This document shows, piece by piece, positions 49,419-58,717 of a stretch of 64,000 bases of DNA. The first letter of the stretch is position 1; the number at the start of each line of letters is the position of its first letter. The stretch covers positions 5,890,001-5,954,000 of the forward strand of contig NZ_CP109199.1 of NCBI RefSeq assembly GCF_036250065.1, given 5' to 3'. Origin of the DNA: Micromonospora sp. NBC_01699 (GTDB taxonomy: Bacteria > Actinomycetota > Actinomycetes > Mycobacteriales > Micromonosporaceae). Both the position numbers and the translations under genes were made by a program. The notes under the pieces were generated by a model. It saw only the letters and a program-made list of their open reading frames with translations. It had not been told where the DNA came from and made no database searches.

Positions 49419-50717
49419 GTGCGCGAGGCACTGCGCGGTCTCACCACCCGTGGCCGGTCCTTCCTCGCCGCGGCGGTGGCGGCGGCCATCTCCGCGGCGA
49501 TCCTGGGTGAACGGGACCTGCTCCGGGTGGCCGTGCTGCTCGGCGTACTGCCGCTGCTGGCCGCCGCGTACGTCGGCCGCAGCCGGTACAAGCTGGCCTG
49601 TTCCCGGTCGCTGGAACCGCAGCGGGTGCCGATCGGTGCCAGTTCCCGCGTGGTGCTGCGGCTACAGAACATGTCCCGGCTGCCGACCGGGACGCTGCTG
49701 CTGGAGGACCGGCTGCCGTACGCGTTGGGCAGCCGGCCCCGGGTGGTGCTGGAACGGCTCGGCGCGCACCAGGCCAGCTCGGTGGCGTACACGGTGCGCG
49801 CCGACGTACGCGGCCGGTACGAGGTCGGCCCGCTGGTGGTCCGGCTGACCGACCCGTTCGGGCTGTGCGAGCTGACCCGCGCGTTCCCGAGCGTCGACCG
49901 GCTCACCGTCATCCCCCAGGTCACCCCGCTGCCCCAGGTGCGACTGGCCGGCGAGTACGCCGGCACCGGCGACAGCCGGGCCCGCTCGGTGGCGGTGCAC
50001 GGCGAGGACGACGCGGCGACCCGGGAGTACCGGCGCGGCGACGACCTGCGCCGGGTGCACTGGAAGTCCACCGCCCGCACCGGCGAGCTGATGGTGCGGC
50101 GGGAGGAACAGCCCTGGGAGAGCCGGGCGACCGTGGTGCTGGACACCCGCGCCACGGCGCACCGGGGCGAGGGGCCGACGGCCAGCTTCGAGTGGGCGGT
50201 CTCGGCCGCCGCGAGCGTCGCCGTGCACCTGCGCCAGTCCGGTTACAAGCTGCGACTGGTCACCGGTTCCGGAATGGACGCCGACGCGAACGAGGGCGCC
50301 GGCGAGGGCCTGCTGCTCGACCACCTCGCCGACGTACGGCTGAGCCAGCGCGGTGACGTCGCCAGGCTGGTCGAGCAGGTCCGGCAGCGCTCCGACGGCG
50401 GCCTGGTGATCGCCATCCTCGGCACGCTGAGCGTCGCCGAGGCCGAGGTGCTGGCCGGGTTGCGCGGCAACGGCGCGACCTGCCTGGCGTTCCTGGTCGA
50501 CAGCACCACCTGGCTCACCCTGCCGGCACCGGCGCGGACCGAGGCCGACCACGCCCACGGCGCCGCCGTGCTGGCACTGATGCAGAGCGGCTGGCGGGTG
50601 ATCCCGGTCGAGCACGGCAGCCGGATGCCCGCCCTCTGGCCGCAGGCCGCCCGTGGGTCGCAGGGCTTCGCCTGGCGGGCCGCGATGGCCGAGACGGTCG
50701 CCGGAGGGATGCGATGA
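49419..50717 (+). CDS. DUF58 membrane protein
   Basis: A 432-residue protein. Two N-terminal hydrophobic segments (about 12-30 and 33-50) are followed by a beta-rich domain and the DUF58 signature EYRRGDDLRRVHWKSTARTGELMVRREE, then a von Willebrand-A-like Rossmann part (TVVLDTRA...). DUF58 proteins are partners of MoxR ATPases. The GTG at 49419 is 8 nt after GGAGG; another GTG 6 nt upstream overlaps the moxR stop. Confidence 0.9.
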   Translation: MREALRGLTTRGRSFLAAAVAAAISAAILGERDLLRVAVLLGVLPLLAAAYVGRSRYKLACSRSLEPQRVPIGASSRVVLRLQNMSRLPTGTLLLEDRLPYALGSRPRVVLERLGAHQASSVAYTVRADVRGRYEVGPLVVRLTDPFGLCELTRAFPSVDRLTVIPQVTPLPQVRLAGEYAGTGDSRARSVAVHGEDDAATREYRRGDDLRRVHWKSTARTGELMVRREEQPWESRATVVLDTRATAHRGEGPTASFEWAVSAAASVAVHLRQSGYKLRLVTGSGMDADANEGAGEGLLLDHLADVRLSQRGDVARLVEQVRQRSDGGLVIAILGTLSVAEAEVLAGLRGNGATCLAFLVDSTTWLTLPAPARTEADHAHGAAVLALMQSGWRVIPVEHGSRMPALWPQAARGSQGFAWRAAMAETVAGGMR

Positions 50718-53179
50718 GGGGACGACGTCATCTCGGGTTCGTCGCCGCGGCGGCCACCCTGCTCGCCGCCGCGCCGCTGTCGGCGATCTTCGAACGGTGG
50801 ACCTGGCTGCTCCAGTCGGCGCTCGCGGTCGCGCTGATCGCCGGGGTCGCCACCCTGACCCGGGCGCTACGGGCACCGGTCTGGGCCCAGGCGCTGAGCA
50901 TGCTCGGCGCGTTGCTGCTCGGCCTGACCTGGCTGTTCGGCAGCGGCGAGGAACTGCTCGGCGTGCTGCCGACGCCCGACACGATCGCGCACTTCGGCTC
51001 GCTGCTGAGCGCCTCGGCGACCGACATGCAGTCGTACGGGGTGAAGGTGCCGGACACCAAGGGGCTGCTCTTCGTCACCGTACTGGGGGTGGGTGGGGTC
51101 GCGATCGTGGTGGACCTGCTCACCGTCGGGCTGCGCCGGCCGGCGCTGGCCGGGCTGCCGATGCTCGCCATCTACTCGGTGCCGGTCGCGGTGTACGTCG
51201 ACAACGTGCCGGCGGTGCCGTTCGTCGTCGGCTCGGTCGGCTTCCTGTGGCTGCTGGTGGCCGACAACGTCAACCGGGTCCGGCACTTCGGGCGCCGGTT
51301 CACCGGCGACGGACGCGACGTCGACATCTGGGAGCCGTCCCCGCTGGCGGCGGCGGGCCGGCGGCTCGCGGTGGTCGGGGTGGTGCTGGCGGTGCTGCTG
51401 CCGCTGGCCGCGCCGCAGATGACCGACGGGCTGCTCAACCGGTTCAACAACAGCGGCACCGGGGCCGGTGGCGAGGGCAACGGCCGGGGCGGCGCCGGTG
51501 GCGGGGTCCAGTTGTTCGCGGCCCTGCGCGGCCAGCTCAACCAGACCACGGTCACCGACTACGTGAAGGTCACCACGAACGAGCCCGATCCGTTCTACCT
51601 GCGGTTCGGGGCGGCGGACCAGCTGCGTTCGGGTGGCTTCGAGGTCCGTACGCCGACCGGGACACCGCTGAACCGGATGCCCGATCCGCGCGCCTCGGCG
51701 GCACCGGGGGTGTCGTTCCAGACGTACCGGGCGCAGGTCGAGGTGACGAACTTCAACATGCCGCTGTTGCCGATCTACTCGAACCCGCTGTCGGTGCAGA
51801 ACCTGGACGCGAACTGGCTCTACGACCGGGGCACCCAGACCGTGTTCTCCAGCCGGCGGCAGTCCAAGGGCAAGAAGTACTCGTTCGACTACGTCCGGTC
51901 GACGTACGGCCAGAAGGTGCTGGACGCGGTGCCGCCGCTGTCGCGCAGCGACCCGATCCAGCGGCAGTTCACCGACGTGCCGCCGGTGCCGCAGGTCGAC
52001 GAACTCGTCACCCGGCTGACCGAGGGCAAGCAGACCCAGTACGCGAAGGTCCGCGCGCTCTACGACTACTTCTCCCGGCAGAACGGCTTCAGCTACAGCC
52101 TGAGCACCCAGGGCGGCACCAGCGGTGAGGACATCGTCAACTTCCTCACCAGCAAGGTCGGCTTCTGCCAGCAGTACGCCGCGGCACTGGCCTGGCTGGT
52201 CCGGGCGGCCGACATCCCGAGCCGGGTGGCGTTCGGCTTCACCGTCGGCAGCGGCCGGCAGGACAACACGTACACGCTGACGAACCTGAACATGCACGCC
52301 TGGACCGAGGTCTACTTCTCCGGCATCGGCTGGGTCCCGTTCGACGCCACCCCGGCGGCGAACGTGACCGGCTCGACCCGTACCGAGTACGCGCCCGACA
52401 CCGACGCGCCCGATCCGGTCGCCCCGGCGGCGGTGCCGAGCGCGGCGCCGGGCGCGGGCAGCACGGCCGGGCCGAACCCGGACGATCGGCTGGACCGTGG
52501 CTTCGACGACGGGATCGTGGGCGCCGACGGGCAGGTCGCCGCCTCGGCGACCACCTGGCCGTACTGGGCCGGTGGCTCGGTACTGGCGGTGCTCCTGCTG
52601 CTCGCCGTACCGGGACTGCTGCGGGCCTCGATGCGGCGGCGCCGGCAGGTGGCGACGGCCACGGCCACGGCGACGACCGTGGCCACCTCGGCCGACGGTG
52701 ATCCGCCGCCGGGCGTGGCTCGGGTGGTGGTGACCGGTGCCGAGGCCGAACGGGCCCGCGCCGACGCCCACGCCGCCTGGGACGAGTTGGTCGACACGAT
52801 GGTCGACTTCCGGGTCGACGTGGACCGGACGGAGACGCCTCGGGCGACCGCCGACCGGTTGGTGGCCGAGGGCCTCAGTGCCGGCGGGGCGGACGCCGCC
52901 CGGCTGCTCGGTCGGGCCGAGGAGCGGGCGAGGTACGCCCGCGCCCCGCTGACCGGTGAGGAACTGAACCCGGCCCTGCGCGCGGTACGTGACTCCCTCG
53001 CGGCTCGGGCGGATCGGCGTACCCGGCTGTTGGCGGCGGTGCTGCCGCCGTCGGTGCTGCTGCGCTGGCGGTTGGCGATCATGGACGGCTCGGGCCGGTT
53101 CGTCACGGCCAACGGCCGGTTGCGCGAGGGCCTGCTCCGCTGGAGCCCGCGCCGACTGCTCGCCAACCGGGCGAGGTAG
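50714..53179 (+). CDS. Membrane transglutaminase-like protein (TgpA type)
   Basis: An 821-residue protein with five to six N-terminal transmembrane helices (1-235), a large extracytoplasmic transglutaminase-like domain and a further helix at about 614-634. The catalytic triad is C485 (GFCQQYAAAL), H528 (NMHAWTEVYF) and D544 (GWVPFDATP). A cytoplasmic DUF4129-like region follows. This is the actinobacterial equivalent of TgpA. Its ATG overlaps the DUF58 stop (ATGA). With MoxR and DUF58 it forms a conserved envelope module of unknown substrate. Confidence 0.92.
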   Translation: MRGRRHLGFVAAAATLLAAAPLSAIFERWTWLLQSALAVALIAGVATLTRALRAPVWAQALSMLGALLLGLTWLFGSGEELLGVLPTPDTIAHFGSLLSASATDMQSYGVKVPDTKGLLFVTVLGVGGVAIVVDLLTVGLRRPALAGLPMLAIYSVPVAVYVDNVPAVPFVVGSVGFLWLLVADNVNRVRHFGRRFTGDGRDVDIWEPSPLAAAGRRLAVVGVVLAVLLPLAAPQMTDGLLNRFNNSGTGAGGEGNGRGGAGGGVQLFAALRGQLNQTTVTDYVKVTTNEPDPFYLRFGAADQLRSGGFEVRTPTGTPLNRMPDPRASAAPGVSFQTYRAQVEVTNFNMPLLPIYSNPLSVQNLDANWLYDRGTQTVFSSRRQSKGKKYSFDYVRSTYGQKVLDAVPPLSRSDPIQRQFTDVPPVPQVDELVTRLTEGKQTQYAKVRALYDYFSRQNGFSYSLSTQGGTSGEDIVNFLTSKVGFCQQYAAALAWLVRAADIPSRVAFGFTVGSGRQDNTYTLTNLNMHAWTEVYFSGIGWVPFDATPAANVTGSTRTEYAPDTDAPDPVAPAAVPSAAPGAGSTAGPNPDDRLDRGFDDGIVGADGQVAASATTWPYWAGGSVLAVLLLLAVPGLLRASMRRRRQVATATATATTVATSADGDPPPGVARVVVTGAEAERARADAHAAWDELVDTMVDFRVDVDRTETPRATADRLVAEGLSAGGADAARLLGRAEERARYARAPLTGEELNPALRAVRDSLAARADRRTRLLAAVLPPSVLLRWRLAIMDGSGRFVTANGRLREGLLRWSPRRLLANRAR

Positions 53180-53200
53180 CCGGCAGTAGGTAAGCGGAAA

Positions 53201-53242
53201 CCCGTGGGGCCCGGAACCAGTGTTCGGTTCCGGGCCCACGGG
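53201..53242 (+). terminator. Terminator of the moxR operon
   Basis: A 17-bp hairpin (53201-53218 with 53226-53242, one bulged G), 21 nt beyond the transglutaminase stop. It has no T-tract, as is common in actinobacteria. Confidence 0.75.
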
Positions 53243-53280
53243 TTCCCTCCCCCGCCCCCTGCCCCCCTGCCCCCCTGCTC

Positions 53281-53342
53281 CGCGATCTAGGGCATATGGT
53301 GGTGATCAGAGATCAACAAGCCACCATATGCCCTAGATCGCG
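53281..53342. repeat. Perfect 22-bp palindrome between converging genes
   Basis: Arms 53281-53302 and 53321-53342 are identical inverted repeats with no mismatch (GATCTAGGGCATATGGTGG core), loop 18 nt. C-runs precede it (53246-53278) and G-runs follow (53350-53420), so the pairing can extend imperfectly outwards. The sequence differs from the element at 45004 but shares size and place. The 368-nt gap has no gene. Confidence 0.85.
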
Positions 53343-53349
53343 GGCGGAG

Positions 53350-53420
53350 TGGGGGGAGGGAGGGAGGAGGGAGGAGGGAGGGGGGCTTGGGGGGTTGGGG
53401 GGTTGGGCAGCATTGGGGGG
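53350..53420. other. G-rich tract with G-quadruplex potential
   Basis: At least eight runs of three or more G in 70 nt, including GGGGGGCTTGGGGGG and two copies of GGGGGGTT. On the other side of the palindrome are matching C-runs. Confidence 0.7.
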
Positions 53421-53548
53421 ATTCTGACGAGGGGGATCTCGTTAGGGCGAATCACCGGAAAGTGAACAGACATCATCGCCGGATACCGTCTGAGGTGTCC
53501 GGCGAAGCCGCCTCGCGGGCGAACCCGCGAAGGCGGAACCACCCGATG

Positions 53549-53932
53549 TCAGCGGTGGCCTTCCGGCCGCTGCCGCCACCGGTCTTCGAGACGGTCGAGC
53601 AAAGACATCCGCCGACCTCGCGTGCGCCGACTGGTCGAACCACCGACCACGCGCAGATCGGGCGTTTGCGCCTTGCGATGGGACTGCATCGCAAACGCGG
53701 CCGCACCGAGCATGACCACGAAGCCAGCCACTCCGATGAGCGGAGTCTTGTCCACCGTGCCGTAAACGACCAGTGCAAGGCCAGCGATGATCACGCCAGC
53801 GGCGACGAGCAGGCGACGTCGCGCGTGGAAACGCGGGTCGCTGGCACGCACAGCCGAGGCGAATTTGGGGTCCTCGGCAAGCGACTGTTCGATCTGCTCG
53901 AACAGCCGCTGCTCGTGCTCCGAGAGCGGCAC
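53549..53932 (-). CDS. DUF3040 membrane protein
   Basis: A 127-residue actinobacterial protein. The family N-terminus MPLSEHEQRLFEQIEQSLAEDPKFA is present over residues 1-25. Two transmembrane helices (about 41-58 and 64-82) follow, then a basic tail. Function unknown; widespread in actinobacteria near division genes. It converges with the moxR operon. Confidence 0.92.
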   Translation of the reverse strand: MPLSEHEQRLFEQIEQSLAEDPKFASAVRASDPRFHARRRLLVAAGVIIAGLALVVYGTVDKTPLIGVAGFVVMLGAAAFAMQSHRKAQTPDLRVVGGSTSRRTRGRRMSLLDRLEDRWRQRPEGHR

Positions 53933-54047
53933 GGCACTCCTCCCCGGTCACGTTGAGTCGATCCGGTCGGACCGACAGACCGTGGCAGCCAACCGGCTGC
54001 TTAGCGCAAGTCTACGAGGGGGGTCGGCGCTCGGAAAGCGGGACGAC

Positions 54048-55307
54048 CTACGGTCGTGCCTGATTTTCCGTCCGGCGCAGGTCATCACGCCCCAAGAGAC
54101 TCGCAGGGCGCACGATCGCACGCCCAAAACGGGCGGCCGCGGCATCCGCCGCCGCCTCCGCGTCCCGCCAACCGTGCTCCGGTTCGCCGAGCGCGAGCTG
54201 CCGGGGAGTCGCCCGCTCGTCGGCCAAGCCCTCCATTCGTACCCCTACGAGGCGGATTCGGTCAGTCACATTGAGCGCTACGAACAGGGCCCACGAAACC
54301 TCGAACAGCTCATGGGCGACGTCGGTGGGGCCACCGAGGGTCCGGGAGCGGTTGACCGTACGGAAATCGGACAGCCGTACCTTGATCGACACTGTCCGCC
54401 CCACCTGACCCGCTCGGCGCAGGCGCACCCCGACCTTCTCGGCCAGGGCCAGCAACGCCCGCCGGATCTGCTCCGGATCGGCGACGTCGGTGTCGAAGGT
54501 GACCTCGGCACCGATCGACTTCTCCACCTGGTCCGGACTCACCCCGCGCGGATCCCGGCCCCAGGCCAACTCGTGCAGGTGCCGGGCCGCCGCCTCACCC
54601 AGCGCCCCGCGCAGCATCTCGACCCGGGCCTGGGCGAGATCGGCGACGGTGGTCAGCCCCAGCCGGCGCAGCGTCTCCGCGGAGCGCTCCCCCACCCCCC
54701 AGAGCGCCTCGACCGGCAGCGGATGCAGGAATTCGAGCACCAGCCCGGCCGGCACCACCAGCAACCCGTCCGGCTTGGCCCGGGTCGACCCGAGTTTGGC
54801 CACGAACTTGGTCGGGCCCACCCCGACCGAACAGGTGATCCGTTCCTGCTCGACCACCCGGGCCCGGATCATCCGGGCGATCTCCGCCGGGCGCCCCAGC
54901 AGCCGCCGGGCCCCGGACACGTCGAGGAACGCCTCGTCCAGCGAGAGCGGCTCGACCAGCGGGGTGACCCCGCGGAAGATCTCCATCACCGCCCGGGAGG
55001 CGGCCGAGTATTCGGCGAAGTCCGGCGGCAGGAACACCGCGTGCGGGCAGAGCGCCCGCGCCCGCATCGACGGCATCGCGCTGCGCACCCCGTACCGCCG
55101 GGCCTCGTAGCTGGCCGAGCTGACCACGCCGCGCGGACCGATCCCGCCGACCACCACCGGCCTGCCGCGCAGCTCGGGTCGCTTGCGCACCTCGACCGCC
55201 GCGAAGAACGCGTCCATGTCGACGTGCAGAATCGGGCAACCCTCGTCGTCGCCGTCCGGCCCGAAGCGCGGATCACCGTCGCCCCGCACCGCCTGGCTCC
55301 GCCCCAT
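54048..55307 (-). CDS. dinB: DNA polymerase IV (DinB, Y family)
   Basis: A 419-residue translesion polymerase. The catalytic residues are D30 in LHVDMDAFFA and D124-E125 in SLDEAFLDV; the steric-gate region and YEARRYGVRSAMP follow. Helix-hairpin-helix (LWGVGERSAETLRRLG) and little-finger domains are present. The ATG at 55307 lies 6 nt after a TAGCCT -10 box, indicating a leaderless message. No LexA-type box was recognised upstream. Confidence 0.95.
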   Translation of the reverse strand: MGRSQAVRGDGDPRFGPDGDDEGCPILHVDMDAFFAAVEVRKRPELRGRPVVVGGIGPRGVVSSASYEARRYGVRSAMPSMRARALCPHAVFLPPDFAEYSAASRAVMEIFRGVTPLVEPLSLDEAFLDVSGARRLLGRPAEIARMIRARVVEQERITCSVGVGPTKFVAKLGSTRAKPDGLLVVPAGLVLEFLHPLPVEALWGVGERSAETLRRLGLTTVADLAQARVEMLRGALGEAAARHLHELAWGRDPRGVSPDQVEKSIGAEVTFDTDVADPEQIRRALLALAEKVGVRLRRAGQVGRTVSIKVRLSDFRTVNRSRTLGGPTDVAHELFEVSWALFVALNVTDRIRLVGVRMEGLADERATPRQLALGEPEHGWRDAEAAADAAAARFGRAIVRPASLLGRDDLRRTENQARP

Positions 55308-55313
55308 AACCGC

Positions 55314-55319
55314 AGGCTA
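55314..55319 (-). promoter_or_regulatory. -10 box of dinB (leaderless)
   Basis: TAGCCT on the minus strand, 6 nt before the dinB ATG, with no Shine-Dalgarno sequence between. Confidence 0.5.
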
Positions 55320-55423
55320 GCCCCCCGGTACGACAGACCCGGCGGGATGTCGGACGGTGCGCCCGGATCGTCGGCCCGACCGGTGAGCTGATGCGGGTCG
55401 CCTGCCCCGGTTCCCTCGGTGGG

Positions 55424-55467
55424 CTGTGGCGGTTTGTTACCCCTGGAGGGGTAGTGAAACGCCACAG
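55424..55467. promoter_or_regulatory. Nested stem-loop upstream of the aldo/keto reductase
   Basis: Outer arms CTGTGGCG and CGCCACAG, then TTT/AAA, then inner arms ACCCCT and AGGGGT with a 2-nt loop. It lies 22 nt before the -35 of the downstream promoter, in the 247-nt gap between dinB and that gene. Confidence 0.5.
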
Positions 55468-55488
55468 CGCCGCGCGGCGGGCCAACCC

Positions 55489-55519
55489 TTGACTTCGAGC
55501 GCACCTCAACTCGTAGCGT
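55489..55519 (+). promoter_or_regulatory. Promoter with 19-nt spacer for the aldo/keto reductase
   Basis: -35 TTGACT (55489-55494) and -10 TAGCGT (55514-55519), spaced 19 nt, with a partial dyad GAG/CTC between them. Long spacers of this type are typical of MerR-family control. Confidence 0.5.
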
Positions 55520-55554
55520 GGCCGACGGATCCCTCACCGAATGGAGTTCCTCGA

Positions 55555-56550
55555 ATGCAAACCGTCGCTCTGGGCCGCACCGGCGAGCAGGTCAGCCAGC
55601 TCGCCCTCGGCTGCATGCTGATGGGCACGATGACCGACGAGCAGACGTCGTACGCGATGCTCGACCGCTACCTCGACGGCGGCGGCACCTTCCTCGACAC
55701 CGCCAACTGCTACGCCTGGTGGCCCGGCCCACCGTTCCGGGGTGGCGAGAGCGAGTCCCTGCTGGGCCGCTGGTTCGCCCGCAGCGGGCGCCGCGACCAG
55801 GTCTTCCTCGCCACCAAGGGCACCGCCTGGGTGGCCGACCCGGCGGCCATGCTCGACGGCCGGGTCCAGCCCCCCGACGGCTACTCCGGTGCCGGCGCCG
55901 ACACCCTGCGCCGCGAACTGGACGACAGCCTGCGCCGGCTCGGCACCGACCACGTCGACCTCTACTACGTGCACGTGGACGACCGCTCCACCCCGCTGGA
56001 GGAGACCCTGGAGGCGCTCGCCGGCCTCGTCGCCGCCGGCAAGATCCGCTACCTCGGCTGGTCCAACGTGCACACCTGGCGGCTGGAACGGATCCGCCAG
56101 CTCTGCGACCGGTACGGCTGGCCGGCGCCGGTCGCCCTGCAACAGCAGCACTCCTACCTGCGCCGCCGCCCCGGCGTCGACCACACGGCCATCGTCGACG
56201 ACGAGCAACTCGACTACCTGCGGGCGCACGACGACCTGACCCTGGTGGCGTACTCGCCGATCCTGAAGGGCAGTTACGACGACGCGACCAAGCGGCGGGA
56301 ACATCCGGTGCTGGACCCGTACCGGGGTGCCGACTCTACCGCGCGGCTCGCCGTACTGGACGCTGTCGCCGCCGAACTCGACGTCACCCCGAACCAACTC
56401 GTCCTGGCGTGGCTGCTGCACCAGGACAGCCCCACCCTGGTTCCCCTGATCGGCCCCAGAACCCTCGCGCAGTATGAGGCCGCCCTCCCCGCCCTGGACC
56501 TCAAACTCACCCCCGACCACCTCACCCGCCTGAACCAGGCCACCGCCTGA
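55555..56550 (+). CDS. Aldo/keto reductase
   Basis: A 331-residue NADPH-dependent (beta/alpha)8 oxidoreductase of the AKR superfamily, close to the YajO/Tas type. Catalytic tetrad: D48 and Y53 (FLDTANCYAW), K88 (FLATKGTAW) and H140 (DLYYVHVDD). Cofactor-binding GWSNVHTWRL and the C-terminal IGPRTLAQYEAAL are present. The ATG has GGAG 7 nt upstream. Substrate unknown. Its promoter layout suggests control by a MerR regulator, which is not in the window. Confidence 0.92.
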   Translation: MQTVALGRTGEQVSQLALGCMLMGTMTDEQTSYAMLDRYLDGGGTFLDTANCYAWWPGPPFRGGESESLLGRWFARSGRRDQVFLATKGTAWVADPAAMLDGRVQPPDGYSGAGADTLRRELDDSLRRLGTDHVDLYYVHVDDRSTPLEETLEALAGLVAAGKIRYLGWSNVHTWRLERIRQLCDRYGWPAPVALQQQHSYLRRRPGVDHTAIVDDEQLDYLRAHDDLTLVAYSPILKGSYDDATKRREHPVLDPYRGADSTARLAVLDAVAAELDVTPNQLVLAWLLHQDSPTLVPLIGPRTLAQYEAALPALDLKLTPDHLTRLNQATA

Positions 56551-56752
56551 CCCCACCCACCCCGCGACGCCGCGATCATCGGGGGACGGCGTCACAACCA
56601 GGTGTACGCGGAGACGGCGCCTGCCCGCCGTACCCGAACCCGATCGTGCGGCGAAACAGCCCGCGTCAACCCGATCAAAGCCAGCCCTCCGCTCCAGCAG
56701 CCCTAAACGATCCCGAACCTCCACCACCCCCCTGCACCCACCGATTTCGTCA

Positions 56753-56828
56753 AGTGATCTTGCACTGGCGTCTGAGCCAGGACACTCATCCGGATTGGCA
56801 CACGACCACAAGCGCAAGATCGTCTCGC
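56753..56828 (-). repeat. Dispersed palindromic element, copy 3 (inverted, degenerate)
   Basis: Read on the minus strand it lines up with copy 1: GACGATCTTGC start, TTGTGGT, the loop core CCGGATGAGTG, and TGCAAGATC at the end. The arms have diverged, leaving GATCTTGC/GCAAGATC as the perfect ends. It lies within a 515-nt gap (56551-57065) in which no gene is seen. Confidence 0.7.
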
Positions 56829-57065
56829 TAACCGGTGGGGTGGGGGTGGTGGGGGCGTAGGGAGCCACCGGTCGCCCCTGGGGCGAGTGGTCGCCGACAA
56901 GTGGGAAGTTCGGGTGTTTCGTCAGCGTGGAGGCGGACCTACCCGAGCGTTTCGAGTCATCGGTCACGGATGGCGCAAGGAGCAGCACCTACCGTTGCCG
57001 TCGATATTCATCGATGGTTACGGTGCGGTGCCTGGTTGTGATCGGAGCACCATAGGGGAGGTCTC

Positions 57066-57656
57066 GTGAGGATCACCAGAACGGTGCTCGCTGCCGGTCT
57101 GGGCGTCGTGTCGATCGCGGTGGCGCTGCCGGCGTCGGCTTCGACGGCGGTGGAACCTGCGGCGCCGCATGCCGCCATGTTCGTGCCGTCGGCGCTCGCG
57201 GTGCCGGGAATCGCACCATCGGATGCGGACGAGACCGCGGTCTACCTGGACAGCACCGGGCGGGTCATGCCCAGGGCCACCGGCCCGGATGGGGCCACGC
57301 AGCGGGCGCTGATCGGCTGCACGCCGTTCAGTGGGAAGGACAACCCGCACTGGTCGGATCCGGACGTGTCCGGTCACGGCTACTGGGACAAGGGAACGTG
57401 CAGCAACAACCGCGCCAACGTGTACAACTGCCTCTACGAGTTCTACACGGACAACACCTGGCGGCAGAAGGCGTGCTCGCCGGTCGAGGAACTCGCCCCT
57501 GGCGGCGGGAGCGCCAACCGCACCGTGGCGCGCGTGAGGTGTGCCGACAGGACCAACACGTCGTGGCGCAACCACGTGGACGTCGATGTGATCGGCGAGA
57601 TCGACACCGGCGAGACGCCGCATAACCAGGCCATCGTCGACTGCCGGGTGTACTAA
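57066..57656 (+). CDS. Secreted Cys-containing protein of unknown function
   Basis: A 196-residue protein with a Sec signal peptide (MRITRTVLAAGLGVVSIAVA, cleavage near PASAS). The mature part has six cysteines (IGCTP, GTCSNN, YNCLYEF, KACSP, VRCAD, VDCRVY), which can form three disulfides, and is rich in Asn, Asp and Trp. No enzyme motif is recognised. The GTG start has GGGGAGG at suitable spacing. The next gene follows after 51 nt on the same strand. Confidence 0.8.
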   Translation: MRITRTVLAAGLGVVSIAVALPASASTAVEPAAPHAAMFVPSALAVPGIAPSDADETAVYLDSTGRVMPRATGPDGATQRALIGCTPFSGKDNPHWSDPDVSGHGYWDKGTCSNNRANVYNCLYEFYTDNTWRQKACSPVEELAPGGGSANRTVARVRCADRTNTSWRNHVDVDVIGEIDTGETPHNQAIVDCRVY

Positions 57657-57707
57657 TACCTCAGAGGCGGCACCGTCTCGGGCCGCCAGTACCGGAGGGG
57701 AGCGAGC

Positions 57708-58586
57708 GTGCCGGAGCGCAGCGTCACCGCACGACCGGGAGTGGCGCCCGGGGCCCGTCAGGTTGCGGGCACCATGTTCGCTGCCCTGTACGGTGAGCTG
57801 ATTCCGCACGCCTGGCGCGATTCCGAGTCAGACCTCGATGCCTACTCGCTGTTCTACCACCGGTCGATCGCGATGGGATGGCTTGACGACACATCCGCCG
57901 GGGGTGGCGCCGAGGACCGTATGCGCCGTGCGCCCGGGCTGTGGGGCATGAACGACGCCGGATGGCAGCACCCTCGCGACGCGGCGGGAACCGGACTGGT
58001 TTCCTGGTTTCAGGTCGACGCCAGCGCGGTGGCCGGCGACCGGCCGCTGCCGGTGCAGCCGTTCCTGCGCTGCGCGCAGGAGGCGACAGCGCGGGCCGGC
58101 AGACTGGACCTGTCCGCGGTGCAGGTGCTCCTGCCGGTGCAGGGCCTCGATCCCACGTCGCGCCCGCCGTACGCGCCGGTGCCGGCGATGCTGACCAGGC
58201 AGTGGTTCACCGAGTGCGGCCCGGAGGCGAGGACCTCGGTGGAGGTCGACATCAACAGTGGCCGTGACCCGTCGATTCCCGCCGCCGCGCGGCAGCTCAC
58301 CGAACATTTCGCCCGCCTTGAGCAGGACGTGTTCGTGTGCCGTTCCCACGACATCACCGAACACGACGCCGTGCTGCCTCCACCGATCACCGACCAATCC
58401 TGGAATGGCCCGCCCCTGCACGCCGTGGTCTTGCGCGGCGACCTCGCCGAGTGGTCGTGCGACGCGATCGGCTGGCTGGCCGAGGTCACCGCCGACACCG
58501 CCGCCGGGCTCGGCGTCCGTTCGCCGCTGCTACTCACCGTCACCCGCACCAATCTCATCAATCACGAGCCGGACACCACGGCGTAG
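57708..58586 (+). CDS. Uncharacterised cytoplasmic protein
   Basis: A 292-residue soluble protein with no signal peptide and no family that can be recognised. Visible segments: FYHRSIAMGWLDD, MNDAGWQHPRDAAGTGLVSWFQVD, LTRQWFTECGPEARTSVEVDINSGRDP and HAVVLRGDLAEWSCDAIGWLAEVT. The start GTG has GGAGGGGAG upstream. Together with the preceding secreted protein it may form a two-gene unit. A bidirectional terminator lies after it. Confidence 0.7.
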   Translation: MPERSVTARPGVAPGARQVAGTMFAALYGELIPHAWRDSESDLDAYSLFYHRSIAMGWLDDTSAGGGAEDRMRRAPGLWGMNDAGWQHPRDAAGTGLVSWFQVDASAVAGDRPLPVQPFLRCAQEATARAGRLDLSAVQVLLPVQGLDPTSRPPYAPVPAMLTRQWFTECGPEARTSVEVDINSGRDPSIPAAARQLTEHFARLEQDVFVCRSHDITEHDAVLPPPITDQSWNGPPLHAVVLRGDLAEWSCDAIGWLAEVTADTAAGLGVRSPLLLTVTRTNLINHEPDTTA

Positions 58587-58717
58587 CGCGACATCAACGA
58601 CCGATTCCGGCACGGCCACGCTGATGTTCGGTAGGCGGCACGTCTGCGCTGTCGCGTGCAGTTGGTCGGCGCCAACCAGCCGGCCCCACCTTCCGACAGC
58701 CGCAGTAGCCCCGGATG

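Noticed and set aside
56571-56660. Possible fourth copy of the palindromic element after the aldo/keto reductase
   Set aside because: GATC and GGCG/CGCC fragments are seen, but neither the arms nor the loop align with the other copies.
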